Source of the DNA: Parvibaculum sp049671045
GTDB taxonomy: Bacteria; Pseudomonadota; Alphaproteobacteria; Parvibaculales; Parvibaculaceae
Length of the DNA stretch: 64,000 nt
NCBI RefSeq assembly: GCF_049671045.1
Contig: NZ_JBATUH010000127.1
Coordinates: 18,352 to 82,351 of the forward strand
Reading direction: 5' to 3'
Position 1 is the stretch's first letter. Every line of letters begins with the position of its first letter. Shown one piece after another: positions 25,482-33,229 of the stretch. Position numbers and translations under genes: made by a program. A model generated the notes under the pieces. The model was not told the origin of the DNA, searched no databases, and worked only from the letters and a program-made list of their open reading frames with translations.

Positions 25482-27490
25482 GCCGCCACCATGATGAGAA
25501 GCAGGATGAGCGCGAAGAAGACGAGGCTGAGATAGCGCCGGATCGTCAGGAACTGGAAGCGGTTGAGATATTCGGCGGTGGACATGACGGCGCCCGCGAG
25601 CGGGGCGTAGAGCGTTTCCCATGCCATGTCGCGCAATTCGAGCCTGTATCTCGCGGCGCGGGTGTCGCCGGGCGCGGGCATATCGACGCGCTCGTCGATC
25701 CTGTAGGCGAGTGTGCCGAAGATGCGCCGAAGCGGTTGCGAAAATCCGCTCGCCGAATATTGGAGGCGGGGAGAGGCGTCCGGATAGCCGCAATCCCAGC
25801 TCGGCGCGCGACGGACCACGCGCGAGGCGAAGCGGTGAATGGCGAGCACTGCGGCCGTAGCCGACATTGCAATGAACGCGAGCACCAGAAGCCCGTTATA
25901 GGAGCTGCGGCTCTCCGCGATCGGGACGATGGAGAGCCATGGCTGGACGATCTGGCGCGGCATATGCGTGCCGATGAGCCCTTGTGCGACGGGTGCGAGC
26001 GCGTCGATGGCAAGGCCGGGCACGACGCCGAGCAGGAGGCACAGCGCGGCGAGCGCCGCCATCGCCGCCAGCGAGAAGCGATCGGCCTCGCGCGCCATGC
26101 TTGCGGCGCCGGATCGTGGCTGGCTCAGGAATGCGATGCCGAAAGCGCGCACATAGCAGGCGGCGGCGAATGCCGCGGCGAGCGCGAGCCCGGCGCCCAC
26201 CGCGGGCACCATCAGCTTGAGGCCCCATTGCGGCAGCGCCGGGCTCAGCAGGATCGCCTGAAAGGTCATCCATTCCGAGACGAAGCCGTTGAAGGGCGGC
26301 AGCGCCGAGATCGCGGCCGAGCCCGCGAGGAAGAAGAGCGCCGTCGCGGGCATGAGGCGAATGAGCCCGCCCAGTTTTTCGATGTCGCGCAGGCCCGTCG
26401 CGTTGAGGATCGCGCCCGCGCCGAAGAAGAGCAGGCTCTTGAAGAGCATGTGATTGAGCGCATGCATCAGCGCGGCGGTGAGCGCGAGCGCCGCCGCCGC
26501 GTTCATGCCGTTCGCCCGGAAGGCGAGCGCGAGGCCGAGGCCGATGAAGATGATGCCGACATTCTCGACCGTGCTGTAGGCGAGCAGGCGCTTCATGTCG
26601 CTCTGCATGAGTGCATAGAGAACGCCTGCGACCGCGGTCACGCCGCCAAGCGCGAGCACCGGAAGCGCCCACCACCATTCGGGAAGGCCGAGCAGATCGA
26701 AAACGATGCGGATGAAACCATAGATCGCGACCTTGGTCATCACGCCGCTCATCAGCGCGGAGACATGGCTCGGCGCCGCCGGGTGGGCGAGCGGAAGCCA
26801 GACATGCAGCGGCACGAGGCCAGCCTTCGAGCCCGCGCCGAGGAGAAGCAGCATGAGCACCAGCGCGCCCGTGAGCGGCCCGGGCGCGTGCGCGCGCATC
26901 TCGGCGAATGTGTAGCCCCCGGCGGGCCCCGCAAGCAGGCCGAAGGCGAGCAGAAGGCAGAAGGTTCCGAAGGCCGCCATCACGAGATAGATGTAGCCCG
27001 CGCGCCGGTTCTCCGGTTCTCGGTGATGCGCCATGACGAGCGCCCATGACGACAGCGACATGAACTCCCAGGCGACGAGGAATGTGAAGGCGTCGTCCGC
27101 CAGCGCGACGAGGTTCATGCCGGCGAGAAAGGACGCAAAGAACGGCAATATGCGTTGAGGCGCGCTTTCATGCCGTCCATAGCCGATGGCGTAGATGCTC
27201 GCGGCGAGCCCGCCGAAGTTGACGATGGCGAGGAAGAAGGCCGACAGCGCATCGACGCGGAAATGCGCGCCAAGCCATGGAAGGCCGAGCGGCAGGGCCG
27301 CCGTCATGGGCGCGCCCGTCATTTCCACGCCAGTCATTTCCGCGAGGGCGAGGATGAAACCTGCAAGCGAGACGACCGCGCTCGCGCCATAGATGAGCGG
27401 CGAGGCGAGCGGGCGCCGCCCCGTCGCGGCTGCTGCCGCCGAAAGGGCGAAGAAGGCGAGAACGCACCACAAATTCACGATGAGGTACAT
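25472..27490 (-). CDS. hyfB: Ehr/hydrogenase-4-like proton-translocating subunit (HyfB/NuoL family)
   Basis: A 672-residue membrane protein with about 16 segments, first gene of the operon. Antiporter-family features: WEFMSLSSWALV glutamate, GSKAGLVPLHVWLPLAHPAAPSHVS (TM7 lysine and broken helix), HALNHMLFKSLLFFGAG lysine, and NGFVSEWMTF late glutamate. The C-terminal 150 residues extend beyond the antiporter core (SWDCGYPDASPRLQYSASGF), as in HyfB/HycC. The initiating ATG is 76 bases from the XRE regulator gene on the same strand, so the regulator may be the first gene of the transcript. Confidence 0.9.
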   Translation of the reverse strand: MYLIVNLWCVLAFFALSAAAAATGRRPLASPLIYGASAVVSLAGFILALAEMTGVEMTGAPMTAALPLGLPWLGAHFRVDALSAFFLAIVNFGGLAASIYAIGYGRHESAPQRILPFFASFLAGMNLVALADDAFTFLVAWEFMSLSSWALVMAHHREPENRRAGYIYLVMAAFGTFCLLLAFGLLAGPAGGYTFAEMRAHAPGPLTGALVLMLLLLGAGSKAGLVPLHVWLPLAHPAAPSHVSALMSGVMTKVAIYGFIRIVFDLLGLPEWWWALPVLALGGVTAVAGVLYALMQSDMKRLLAYSTVENVGIIFIGLGLALAFRANGMNAAAALALTAALMHALNHMLFKSLLFFGAGAILNATGLRDIEKLGGLIRLMPATALFFLAGSAAISALPPFNGFVSEWMTFQAILLSPALPQWGLKLMVPAVGAGLALAAAFAAACYVRAFGIAFLSQPRSGAASMAREADRFSLAAMAALAALCLLLGVVPGLAIDALAPVAQGLIGTHMPRQIVQPWLSIVPIAESRSSYNGLLVLAFIAMSATAAVLAIHRFASRVVRRAPSWDCGYPDASPRLQYSASGFSQPLRRIFGTLAYRIDERVDMPAPGDTRAARYRLELRDMAWETLYAPLAGAVMSTAEYLNRFQFLTIRRYLSLVFFALILLLIMVAAWP

Positions 27491-27566
27491 CGTGCTTCAT
27501 CCTCGACATGCCCGTAGCAACACTAATCGCGGCCATGGCAGCGTGTGGGATCGGGCGCCCCCCACG

Positions 27567-27827
27567 CTAGGGCTTTGCAGGTCCGCCTTTGAGGCGCACG
27601 CCGCGGCCGCCCTGGTCGCTCACCGCCCCTTCATTGATCAGATCGACGCCCGCGGCATCGAGCGCCGCAACGAGCTTCATCAGCGAGTCGACATTGCCGC
27701 GTATCACGTCTTCGCTCGCTTCCATGCGCTGGATCGTGGGTACGGAAAGGCCCGACAGCGCGGCAAGCTTGCGCTGGTCGATCCCGAGCAGGGCGCGCGC
27801 TGCGCGCAGTTGCGCTGCGGTAATCAT
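27567..27827 (-). CDS. Small XRE family HTH regulator
   Basis: An 86-residue protein made almost entirely of a Cro/C1-type helix-turn-helix (AAQLRAARALLGIDQRKLAALSGLSVPTIQRME, about 4-36) followed by a short dimer helix. Such single-domain XRE proteins are common in alphaproteobacteria and often sit beside the operon they control. It lies just upstream of and co-oriented with the Ehr operon, and divergent from the SqrR-like gene; the palindrome at 27902-27918 is a candidate site. Target genes are inferred only from position. Confidence 0.85.
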   Translation of the reverse strand: MITAAQLRAARALLGIDQRKLAALSGLSVPTIQRMEASEDVIRGNVDSLMKLVAALDAAGVDLINEGAVSDQGGRGVRLKGGPAKP

Positions 27828-27901
27828 GGCGGCCTTCAGCGGCTGGATGTCGAATTTGATCGAGGATAATCCATGAAGATGGATATTTCAATGGTGTATT
27901 A

Positions 27902-27918
27902 TGATGTATAAAACATCA
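27902..27918. promoter_or_regulatory. Perfect 6-bp inverted repeat, candidate operator for the XRE/Ehr promoter
   Basis: TGATGT-ATAAA-ACATCA is a 17-base palindrome in the AT-rich gap between the divergent XRE and SqrR-like genes, about 75 bases upstream of the XRE start. Its AT-rich centre would allow overlap with a promoter. Either neighbouring regulator could bind it. Confidence 0.5.
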
Positions 27919-27968
27919 ATTTCAGGCTATGCGCTCACGCGATGTGCGGTTGTTCCCGGCGCCCAGCC

Positions 27969-27996
27969 TTGAATTCATATCACGCATTGCTAATGT
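27969..27996 (+). promoter_or_regulatory. Putative sigma-70-like promoter of the SqrR-like gene with overlapping palindrome
   Basis: TTGAAT (27969-27974) and TAATGT (27991-27996) are spaced 16 bases apart, 46 bases before the ATG at 28042. The -10 element overlaps the small palindrome CATT-GCT-AATG (27985-27995), which would suit autorepression. Predicted by eye only. Confidence 0.4.
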
Positions 27997-28041
27997 ATGT
28001 GGTGTATCGGACAGGCCGCTTCACGCGGCGACGGAGTTCAC

Positions 28042-28371
28042 ATGGCGACGGCCCTGGCGGCGGATATCAAGGATCTCGAGGCAAGCGCGGCGGAAGCGTC
28101 GAAGCTCCTGAGCGCGCTCGCCAATGAGCGCCGCCTGCTGATCCTCTGCCAGATCGCGGCCCGCGAAATGTCCGTCGGTGAGATACAGGAACTCATCGGC
28201 ATCAGCCAGTCGGCGCTCTCCCAGCATCTTGCCGTTTTGCGCGAGCAGGGGCTGGTGGCGACGAGGCGCGAAGCACAGACGATCTTCTATCGCCTCGCGG
28301 ACCCGGCCGCCCAGCGCATCATCGAAACTCTGGCCGAGATTTATTGCCCGCCCGCGGCGAAGCGGCGTTGA
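28042..28371 (+). CDS. ArsR family regulator with SqrR/BigR-type cysteine pair
   Basis: A 109-residue winged-helix ArsR protein: recognition region SVGEIQELIGISQSALSQHLAVLREQGLV (about 44-72) and wing TRREAQTIFYRL. Metal-binding ArsR motifs (ELCVCDL) are absent. Instead C36 (RLLILCQIA) and C102 (AEIYCPP) lie 66 residues apart, the same separation as the redox pair C41/C107 of Rhodobacter SqrR, which forms a tetrasulfide bridge with reactive sulfur. Hence a sulfide/persulfide-responsive repressor is likely. ATG 28042 follows ACGGAG. No sulfide:quinone reductase or persulfide dioxygenase gene is in the window; the nearest candidates for control are the divergent XRE gene and Ehr operon. Confidence 0.85.
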   Translation: MATALAADIKDLEASAAEASKLLSALANERRLLILCQIAAREMSVGEIQELIGISQSALSQHLAVLREQGLVATRREAQTIFYRLADPAAQRIIETLAEIYCPPAAKRR

Positions 28372-28465
28372 TCCTTGTCGATTGCGCGGGCCGGGCGGGC
28401 GCGCTTGCGCTTCAGGACCTTTCCGGCGATCTTCGCGCGCTCCGAATTTCAACAATGCGGATCAG

Positions 28466-29458
28466 ATGAGCAGCTTCAACCACCGCATCTGCGTGGCGCC
28501 CATGATGGACTGGACCGATCGGCATGACCGGTTCTTCCTGCGGCTCATCACGCGCCATGCGCTGCTCTATACGGAAATGGTGACGACCGGCGCCGTCATT
28601 CATGGCGACCGCCAGCACCTTCTCGGCTTCGATCCGGCTGAGCATCCCGTTGCCGTGCAGCTCGGCGGCTCCGAGCCCGGCGAGCTTGCCGAGGCCGCGC
28701 GCATCGCCGAAGGCTTCGGCTATGACGAGATCAATCTCAATGTCGGTTGCCCGTCGGATCGCGTGCAGTCCGGCCGCTTCGGCGCCTGCCTCATGCGCGA
28801 GCCGATGCTGGTTGCCGAGTGTGTGGCGTCGATGCGAAAGGCCGTTTCCGTTCCCGTCACGGTCAAGTGCCGCATCGGCGTCGATGAGCAGGACCCGGCC
28901 GAGGCCCTGCCGGCGCTTGCCCGCGCCGTGCGCGATGCAGGCTGCGAAACGCTGATCGTCCATGCGCGCAAGGCGTGGCTCGAAGGGCTTTCCCCGCGCG
29001 AGAACCGCGACATTCCTCCGCTCGAATATGACCGCGCCTATCGCTTGAAGCGCGACATGCCGGACATGCGGATCGTCATCAATGGCGGCATCGTCTCGCT
29101 CGATCAGGCGGCGGCCCATCTCGATCATGTCGATGGCGCGATGCTCGGCCGCGCCGCCTATCAGACGCCTTACGTGCTTGCGGATGCCGACCGCCGCTTC
29201 TATGGCGCCGATGCGCCGCCACGAGCGCCCCATGAGGTGCTCGAGGCTTACCTGACTTATGTCGAGGCGGAGCTTGCGAAGGGCACGCATCTTCACGCCA
29301 TGTCGCGCCACATTCTCGGCCTGTTTCACGGCATGCCCGGCGCACGCGCCTTCCGCCGCCACATCTCGGAGAACGCGCCACGTCCGGGCGCGACGGCGCA
29401 GGTCATCCGCGATGCCATGGCGCTTGTCCCGCGCGAGGCCGCCGCCGCGCTCGTCTGA
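28466..29458 (+). CDS. dusA: tRNA-dihydrouridine(20/20a) synthase DusA
   Basis: A 330-residue FMN enzyme that reduces uridine 20/20a in tRNA D-loops. Seen are the N-terminal VAPMMDWTDRHDRFFLRLI (DusA-specific), the catalytic cysteine C95 in NLNVGCPSDRV, the flavin-phosphate strand VINGGI, and GAMLGRAAYQTPY near 215-230. The C-terminal helical domain (HAMSRHILGLFHGMPGARAFRR) recognises tRNA. The ATG at 28466 has only a weak ribosome site (GCGGATCAG); homologues start at this point. 94 bases separate it from the upstream regulator. Confidence 0.93.
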   Translation: MSSFNHRICVAPMMDWTDRHDRFFLRLITRHALLYTEMVTTGAVIHGDRQHLLGFDPAEHPVAVQLGGSEPGELAEAARIAEGFGYDEINLNVGCPSDRVQSGRFGACLMREPMLVAECVASMRKAVSVPVTVKCRIGVDEQDPAEALPALARAVRDAGCETLIVHARKAWLEGLSPRENRDIPPLEYDRAYRLKRDMPDMRIVINGGIVSLDQAAAHLDHVDGAMLGRAAYQTPYVLADADRRFYGADAPPRAPHEVLEAYLTYVEAELAKGTHLHAMSRHILGLFHGMPGARAFRRHISENAPRPGATAQVIRDAMALVPREAAAALV

Positions 29459-29487
29459 CACCAGCTTGTCATCCCCACCGCGCGGCT

Positions 29488-30987
29488 TCAGATCTTCTGG
29501 TCGTAAGCCCCGACTTCCGGGAAGGCCGAGAGCCGCGTGTCGATCTCGGCGAACATGCCCCGCATATTGGCTTCCGATGTCGGGCTTTCCACCACCACCA
29601 CGAGGCCGGGCTTGTTCGACGAGGCGCGCACCAGCCCCCATGTGCCGTCCTCGGTGACGACGCGGATGCCGTTGACGGTCACGAGATCGCGGATCTTCTG
29701 TCCGATGAGCGTTTCGCCATTGGCCTTCATGCCGGTGAAGAGCGCGACCATGCGATCGACGACCTGATATTTCACCTCGTCCGGGCAGAAGGGCGACATG
29801 GTGGGCGTGCCCCATGTCTTGGGCAGCGCCTCGCGCAGTTCGGACATCTTCGTGCCGGGGTTGCGGTCCAGCATGTCGCAAATGGCGATGGCCGAGACGA
29901 GCCCGTCGTCATATCCCCGGCCGATCGGCGGATTGAAGAAATAATGGCCCGACTTCTCGAAGCCCACCAGCGCGTCGAGTTCATGCGCGCGCCGCTTGAT
30001 GTAGGAGTGTCCCGTCTTCCAGTAGTCGGTCCTTGCGCCATTGGCGACGAGCACGGGATCGGTGAGGAAAAGTCCGGTCGATTTCACATCTACGACGAAT
30101 TGCGCATTTGGGTGGCGCGCGGAAAGATCGCGGGCAAGCAGCACGCCCACCTTGTCGGCGAAGATTTCCTCGCCCGTATCGTCCACCACGCCGCAGCGGT
30201 CGCCATCGCCATCGAAGGCGAGGCCGACATCAGCGCCTTCCGCGAGCACCTTGTCGCGAAGGGCATGGAGCATTTCCATATCCTCCGGGTTCGGATTATA
30301 GCGCGGGAACGTGTAGTCGAGATTGCAATCGAGCGGGATCACCTCCGCGCCGATGCCCTCGAGGACCTTCGGCGCGAAATGGCCGGCCGTGCCATTGCCG
30401 CAGGCGGCGACGACGCGCAGCCTGCGCTTGATCTTCGGCCGGTTGGCGAGGTCGGCGATATAGCGCTCGGCCATGTCCGGCACATGGATGTATCTGCCGC
30501 CGTCCCGCTCCTTGCCCGCGCCTGAAAGAACGATCTCCTTCAGGCGGCTCATCTCGTCCGGTCCGAAGGTCAGCGGCCGCTGCGCGCCCATCTTTACGCC
30601 CGTCCAGCCGTTCTCATTGTGGCTTGCCGTCACCATGGCGACGCCCGGTACGTCGAGGGCGAATTGCGCGAAATAGGCGACGGGTGAAAGCGCAAGCCCG
30701 ATGTCGTGAACCTCCGCGCCCGCGCGCATGAGGCCGATGATGAGCGCATTCTTGATCGAGGCCGAATAGGAGCGAAAATCGTGACCGACGGCGAGAGCGG
30801 GGCGCACGCCCATTTCGTGGATCAGCGTGCCGAGGCCGAGCCCCAGCGCCTGCATCCCCGCAAGGTTGATCTGCTCGGGGAAAAGCCAGCGCGCGTCATA
30901 TTCGCGGAAGCCCGCGGGCGCGATCAGCGGCTCCACCTCGAATTCGAACGTATTGGGCTTGAGGTCGGCGCGCGGCTTGGGAAGCAT
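29488..30987 (-). CDS. Phosphomannomutase/phosphoglucomutase
   Basis: A 499-residue alpha-D-phosphohexomutase that interconverts mannose- or glucose-6-phosphate and the 1-phosphate for polysaccharide and LPS precursors. The phosphoserine is S122 in VTASHNENG; the metal loop DGDGDRCGVV is near 260; the sugar-binding loop GFEKSGHYFF (near 345) has the EKSGH signature of bifunctional PMM/PGM enzymes; and the phosphate-binding loop RASSNKPG is near the C-terminus. All four domains are intact. It faces dusA tail to tail across 29 bases. AlgC/ManB-like naming would both be reasonable. Confidence 0.92.
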   Translation of the reverse strand: MLPKPRADLKPNTFEFEVEPLIAPAGFREYDARWLFPEQINLAGMQALGLGLGTLIHEMGVRPALAVGHDFRSYSASIKNALIIGLMRAGAEVHDIGLALSPVAYFAQFALDVPGVAMVTASHNENGWTGVKMGAQRPLTFGPDEMSRLKEIVLSGAGKERDGGRYIHVPDMAERYIADLANRPKIKRRLRVVAACGNGTAGHFAPKVLEGIGAEVIPLDCNLDYTFPRYNPNPEDMEMLHALRDKVLAEGADVGLAFDGDGDRCGVVDDTGEEIFADKVGVLLARDLSARHPNAQFVVDVKSTGLFLTDPVLVANGARTDYWKTGHSYIKRRAHELDALVGFEKSGHYFFNPPIGRGYDDGLVSAIAICDMLDRNPGTKMSELREALPKTWGTPTMSPFCPDEVKYQVVDRMVALFTGMKANGETLIGQKIRDLVTVNGIRVVTEDGTWGLVRASSNKPGLVVVVESPTSEANMRGMFAEIDTRLSAFPEVGAYDQKI

Positions 30988-31082
30988 CCCTGTCTCCTTG
31001 ATATCGCAATCGGCTTAGCCCCCTTATAGCGGGTCGGCCGGGTTCGTGGGATGTCGATTGCGGGCGGGGAGGCGCGGGCGGG

Positions 31083-31790
31083 CTATTCGCGCAGCATGAG
31101 CCGGTTGCCCTGAAACTCGTAGCCGCCAAGCTCGTTCAGGAAGCTCATGCCGAGCAGCGACTGGTCGAGCCCGGCGCGGGAGATCGACGCGCGCACATTC
31201 CTCACCCGGATTTCGCCTATGGCGATCTCGTCGAGCGTCACCCGCGCCGCCATGATGACGCCGTTCGCGGTCTGGTAGGGCACGCTGTAGGAGAGTTTGG
31301 CGAGGTCGAAGCCGAGCCGCTCCGCATCCGGCGCGCTGAGCGCGACGTCCGTCGCGCCCGTATCGACCATGAAGCGCACATGCGTGCCGTTGACCAGCGC
31401 ATCTGCGCGGAAATGCCCGGATAGATCGCGCGTGAGATAGGCGATGCCCGGCGCCGTGGCGACCGCCGACGTCGGCATGAGTTCGCCGGCCACGCGGCTT
31501 CCAAGCGTCCGTCCCAGCCCCATGAAATCGTCGCGATAGCTGTAGGCGACGATGAGCACGAGCGCGATGCCGACCCAGGCGAGCGCCTGTTTCAGCGCCA
31601 CGCCCGCATTGCCGCGCCAGCCGAGCGCGATGCTGCCGCCGATCAGCGTGAGCCAGGTCAGGCCATAGATGAGGCGCATCTGCGTTCCTTCTTCCTGGAG
31701 CGCGCCAGGAAAAAGGCTGTTGAGGAGGAGGAGTAGCGCAACCACCGCAAGGAGGAGCAGCGCCGCCAATGTCCAGCTATTGTGTCTCAT
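31083..31790 (-). CDS. Membrane-anchored retropepsin-like aspartic protease (TIGR02281 family)
   Basis: A 235-residue protein with three membrane segments (about 8-24, 39-57, 67-83) followed by a retropepsin domain. The single catalytic motif is D143 in FMVDTGATDVALS; retropepsins act as dimers, so one Asp per chain is expected. It is probably displayed on the periplasmic side. Homologues are conserved in alphaproteobacteria as TIGR02281/clan AA proteases; the substrate is not known (the rickettsial homologue is a periplasmic protease). Divergent from cobA with a 142-base gap. Confidence 0.85.
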   Translation of the reverse strand: MRHNSWTLAALLLLAVVALLLLLNSLFPGALQEEGTQMRLIYGLTWLTLIGGSIALGWRGNAGVALKQALAWVGIALVLIVAYSYRDDFMGLGRTLGSRVAGELMPTSAVATAPGIAYLTRDLSGHFRADALVNGTHVRFMVDTGATDVALSAPDAERLGFDLAKLSYSVPYQTANGVIMAARVTLDEIAIGEIRVRNVRASISRAGLDQSLLGMSFLNELGGYEFQGNRLMLRE

Positions 31791-31932
31791 GGCAGGAAGC
31801 TTAGCCGGGAATCGCTGACCGGGGATAAACGACGTCTGAAAGAACGCGCTTTTCGTCTTGATCGGGCGCGACAGCCCATTATTTACGTGCTAATGTCGGG
31901 CTTGAGATTAAATACCAACAGAAATTTGTAAT

Positions 31933-32823
31933 ATGAGTGACGGCAAGATCATCGGCCTTGGTGGCGGAGCGGCGCTCGACCCGCAGCTCGCGGCACGCGC
32001 GGGTCTGCCCGCTTTTGAACCGGGCTGGGTCTGGCTTGTCGGCGCCGGGCCGGGCGATCCGGGCCTGCTCACTCTCCATGCGCTGAACGCGCTCTCCCAG
32101 GCCGATGTCATCGTCTATGACGCGCTGGTCGATGAGAGTGTGCTCGGTTTCGCAAGCCGCCATGCGAAGCTCGAATATTCCGGCAAGCGCGGCGGCAAGC
32201 CGAGTCCGAAGCAGCGCGATATTTCCGCGCGCCTCGTCGAGCTTGCGCGGGCCGGCAAGCGCGTCCTGCGGCTCAAGGGCGGCGACCCGTTCGTCTTCGG
32301 CCGCGGCGGCGAGGAGGCGCTGGCGCTGGTCGATGCCGGCGTCCCGTTCCGCATCGTGCCCGGCGTCACCGCCGGCATTGGCGGCCTCGGCTATGCGGGA
32401 ATTCCCGTCACCCATCGCGACGTGAACCACGCCGTCACCTTTGTCACCGGCCATATGGCGGGCGGCGCCGTGCCGGAAAATCTCGACTGGCCCTCCATCG
32501 CGCGCGGCTCGCCCGTTATCGTTCTCTATATGGCGCTGTCGCATCTTTCCAGTATCGCCAGCCTCCTGATCGAGAATGGTCGGCATGCGGACGAACCCGT
32601 CGCGCTCGTCCACAATGCGACGCTCGAGAGCCAGCAGGTTCTGGAAACGACGCTCGGGCAGGCGGCCGCCGATGTCGAGCGGACAGGCTTCAAGGCGCCC
32701 GCCATCATCGTCATCGGCGAGGTCGTGCGCCTGCGCGAAGGGCTCGACTGGCTCGGCGCGCTCGAAGGCCGCGTCCTGAAGCGCGATCCGCTGGAAACGC
32801 GCAGCCAGCGCGACGCGGGCTGA
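31933..32823 (+). CDS. cobA: Uroporphyrinogen-III C-methyltransferase
   Basis: A 296-residue SAM-dependent methyltransferase that makes precorrin-2, the branch point to cobalamin and sirohaem. Motifs VWLVGAGPGDPGLLTLHA (SAM loop), VVYDALVD-like VIVYDALVDE, KRGGKPSPKQ, LRLKGGDPFVFGRGGEEA and PGVTAGIGGLGYAGIPVTHR are all textbook SUMT. The N-terminal 30 residues are an extension and the C-terminal region ends in a charged tail. No CysG-type oxidase/chelatase domain is fused and no other corrin-ring gene is adjacent. I found no cobalamin riboswitch upstream. Confidence 0.93.
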   Translation: MSDGKIIGLGGGAALDPQLAARAGLPAFEPGWVWLVGAGPGDPGLLTLHALNALSQADVIVYDALVDESVLGFASRHAKLEYSGKRGGKPSPKQRDISARLVELARAGKRVLRLKGGDPFVFGRGGEEALALVDAGVPFRIVPGVTAGIGGLGYAGIPVTHRDVNHAVTFVTGHMAGGAVPENLDWPSIARGSPVIVLYMALSHLSSIASLLIENGRHADEPVALVHNATLESQQVLETTLGQAAADVERTGFKAPAIIVIGEVVRLREGLDWLGALEGRVLKRDPLETRSQRDAG

Positions 32824-32904
32824 AGCGGGCTTCGGGCCCTCTCCTTGCTCTTTGCCGTCCCGCCGCCTAAAGAGGGGCTTCCCCCAATCAATAAAGGCGG
32901 CCCC

Positions 32905-33123
32905 ATGACCCTGATTGTAAAGGACAGCAACGGCAATCAATTGCATGACGGCGACAGCGTCATGGTCATCAAGGATCTGAAGGTAAAGGGAACCTCGGTG
33001 ACGCTGAAGCGCGGCACTGTCATCAAGAACATTCGTCTGACCGGCGATGAGGGCCTCATCGAGTGCAATGCCGAGAAGGTCAAGGGCCTCGTCCTCAAGA
33101 CCGAGTTTCTGAAGAAGGCATGA
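32905..33123 (+). CDS. PhnA/YjdM C-terminal domain protein
   Basis: A 72-residue protein matching the C-terminal domain of PhnA (VKDSNGNQLHDGDSVMVIKDL at the start, LKTEFLKKA at the end). The N-terminal zinc-ribbon found in full-length PhnA is absent, which is common for alphaproteobacterial members. The original link to alkylphosphonate use is weak; biochemical role unknown. ATG 32905 was chosen because homology starts there, although the ribosome site (AAAGGCGG) is moderate. Confidence 0.85.
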   Translation: MTLIVKDSNGNQLHDGDSVMVIKDLKVKGTSVTLKRGTVIKNIRLTGDEGLIECNAEKVKGLVLKTEFLKKA

Positions 33124-33178
33124 GGCCATCGCACTCCCGGTTTCCCGCAAAGCGTGATCCGCGCTAACTTCGCCGCGA

Positions 33179-33220
33179 GCCAGCGATGGCAGGCCAGCGA
33201 CGGAGGGCCAGCGAGGGAGG
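33179..33220 (+). repeat. Three 14-bp tandem repeats abutting a ribosome-binding site
   Basis: GCCAGCGATGGCAG, GCCAGCGACGGAGG and GCCAGCGAGGGAGG follow each other without a gap. The third copy supplies the GGGAGG that acts as ribosome site for the membrane protein starting at 33230. Copies share the first eight bases exactly. Confidence 0.75.
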
Positions 33221-33229
33221 GAAGGGCGG

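Noticed and set aside
28042..28371. Arsenic- or metal-responsive ArsR.
   Set aside because: The metal-binding ELCVCDL-type and alpha5 sites are missing. The only two cysteines are positioned as in SqrR/BigR.
31791..31932. Possible cobalamin riboswitch before cobA (and also before cobT, 38168-38252).
   Set aside because: Neither leader contains the B12-box or the conserved core elements, and both are too short for a full riboswitch.
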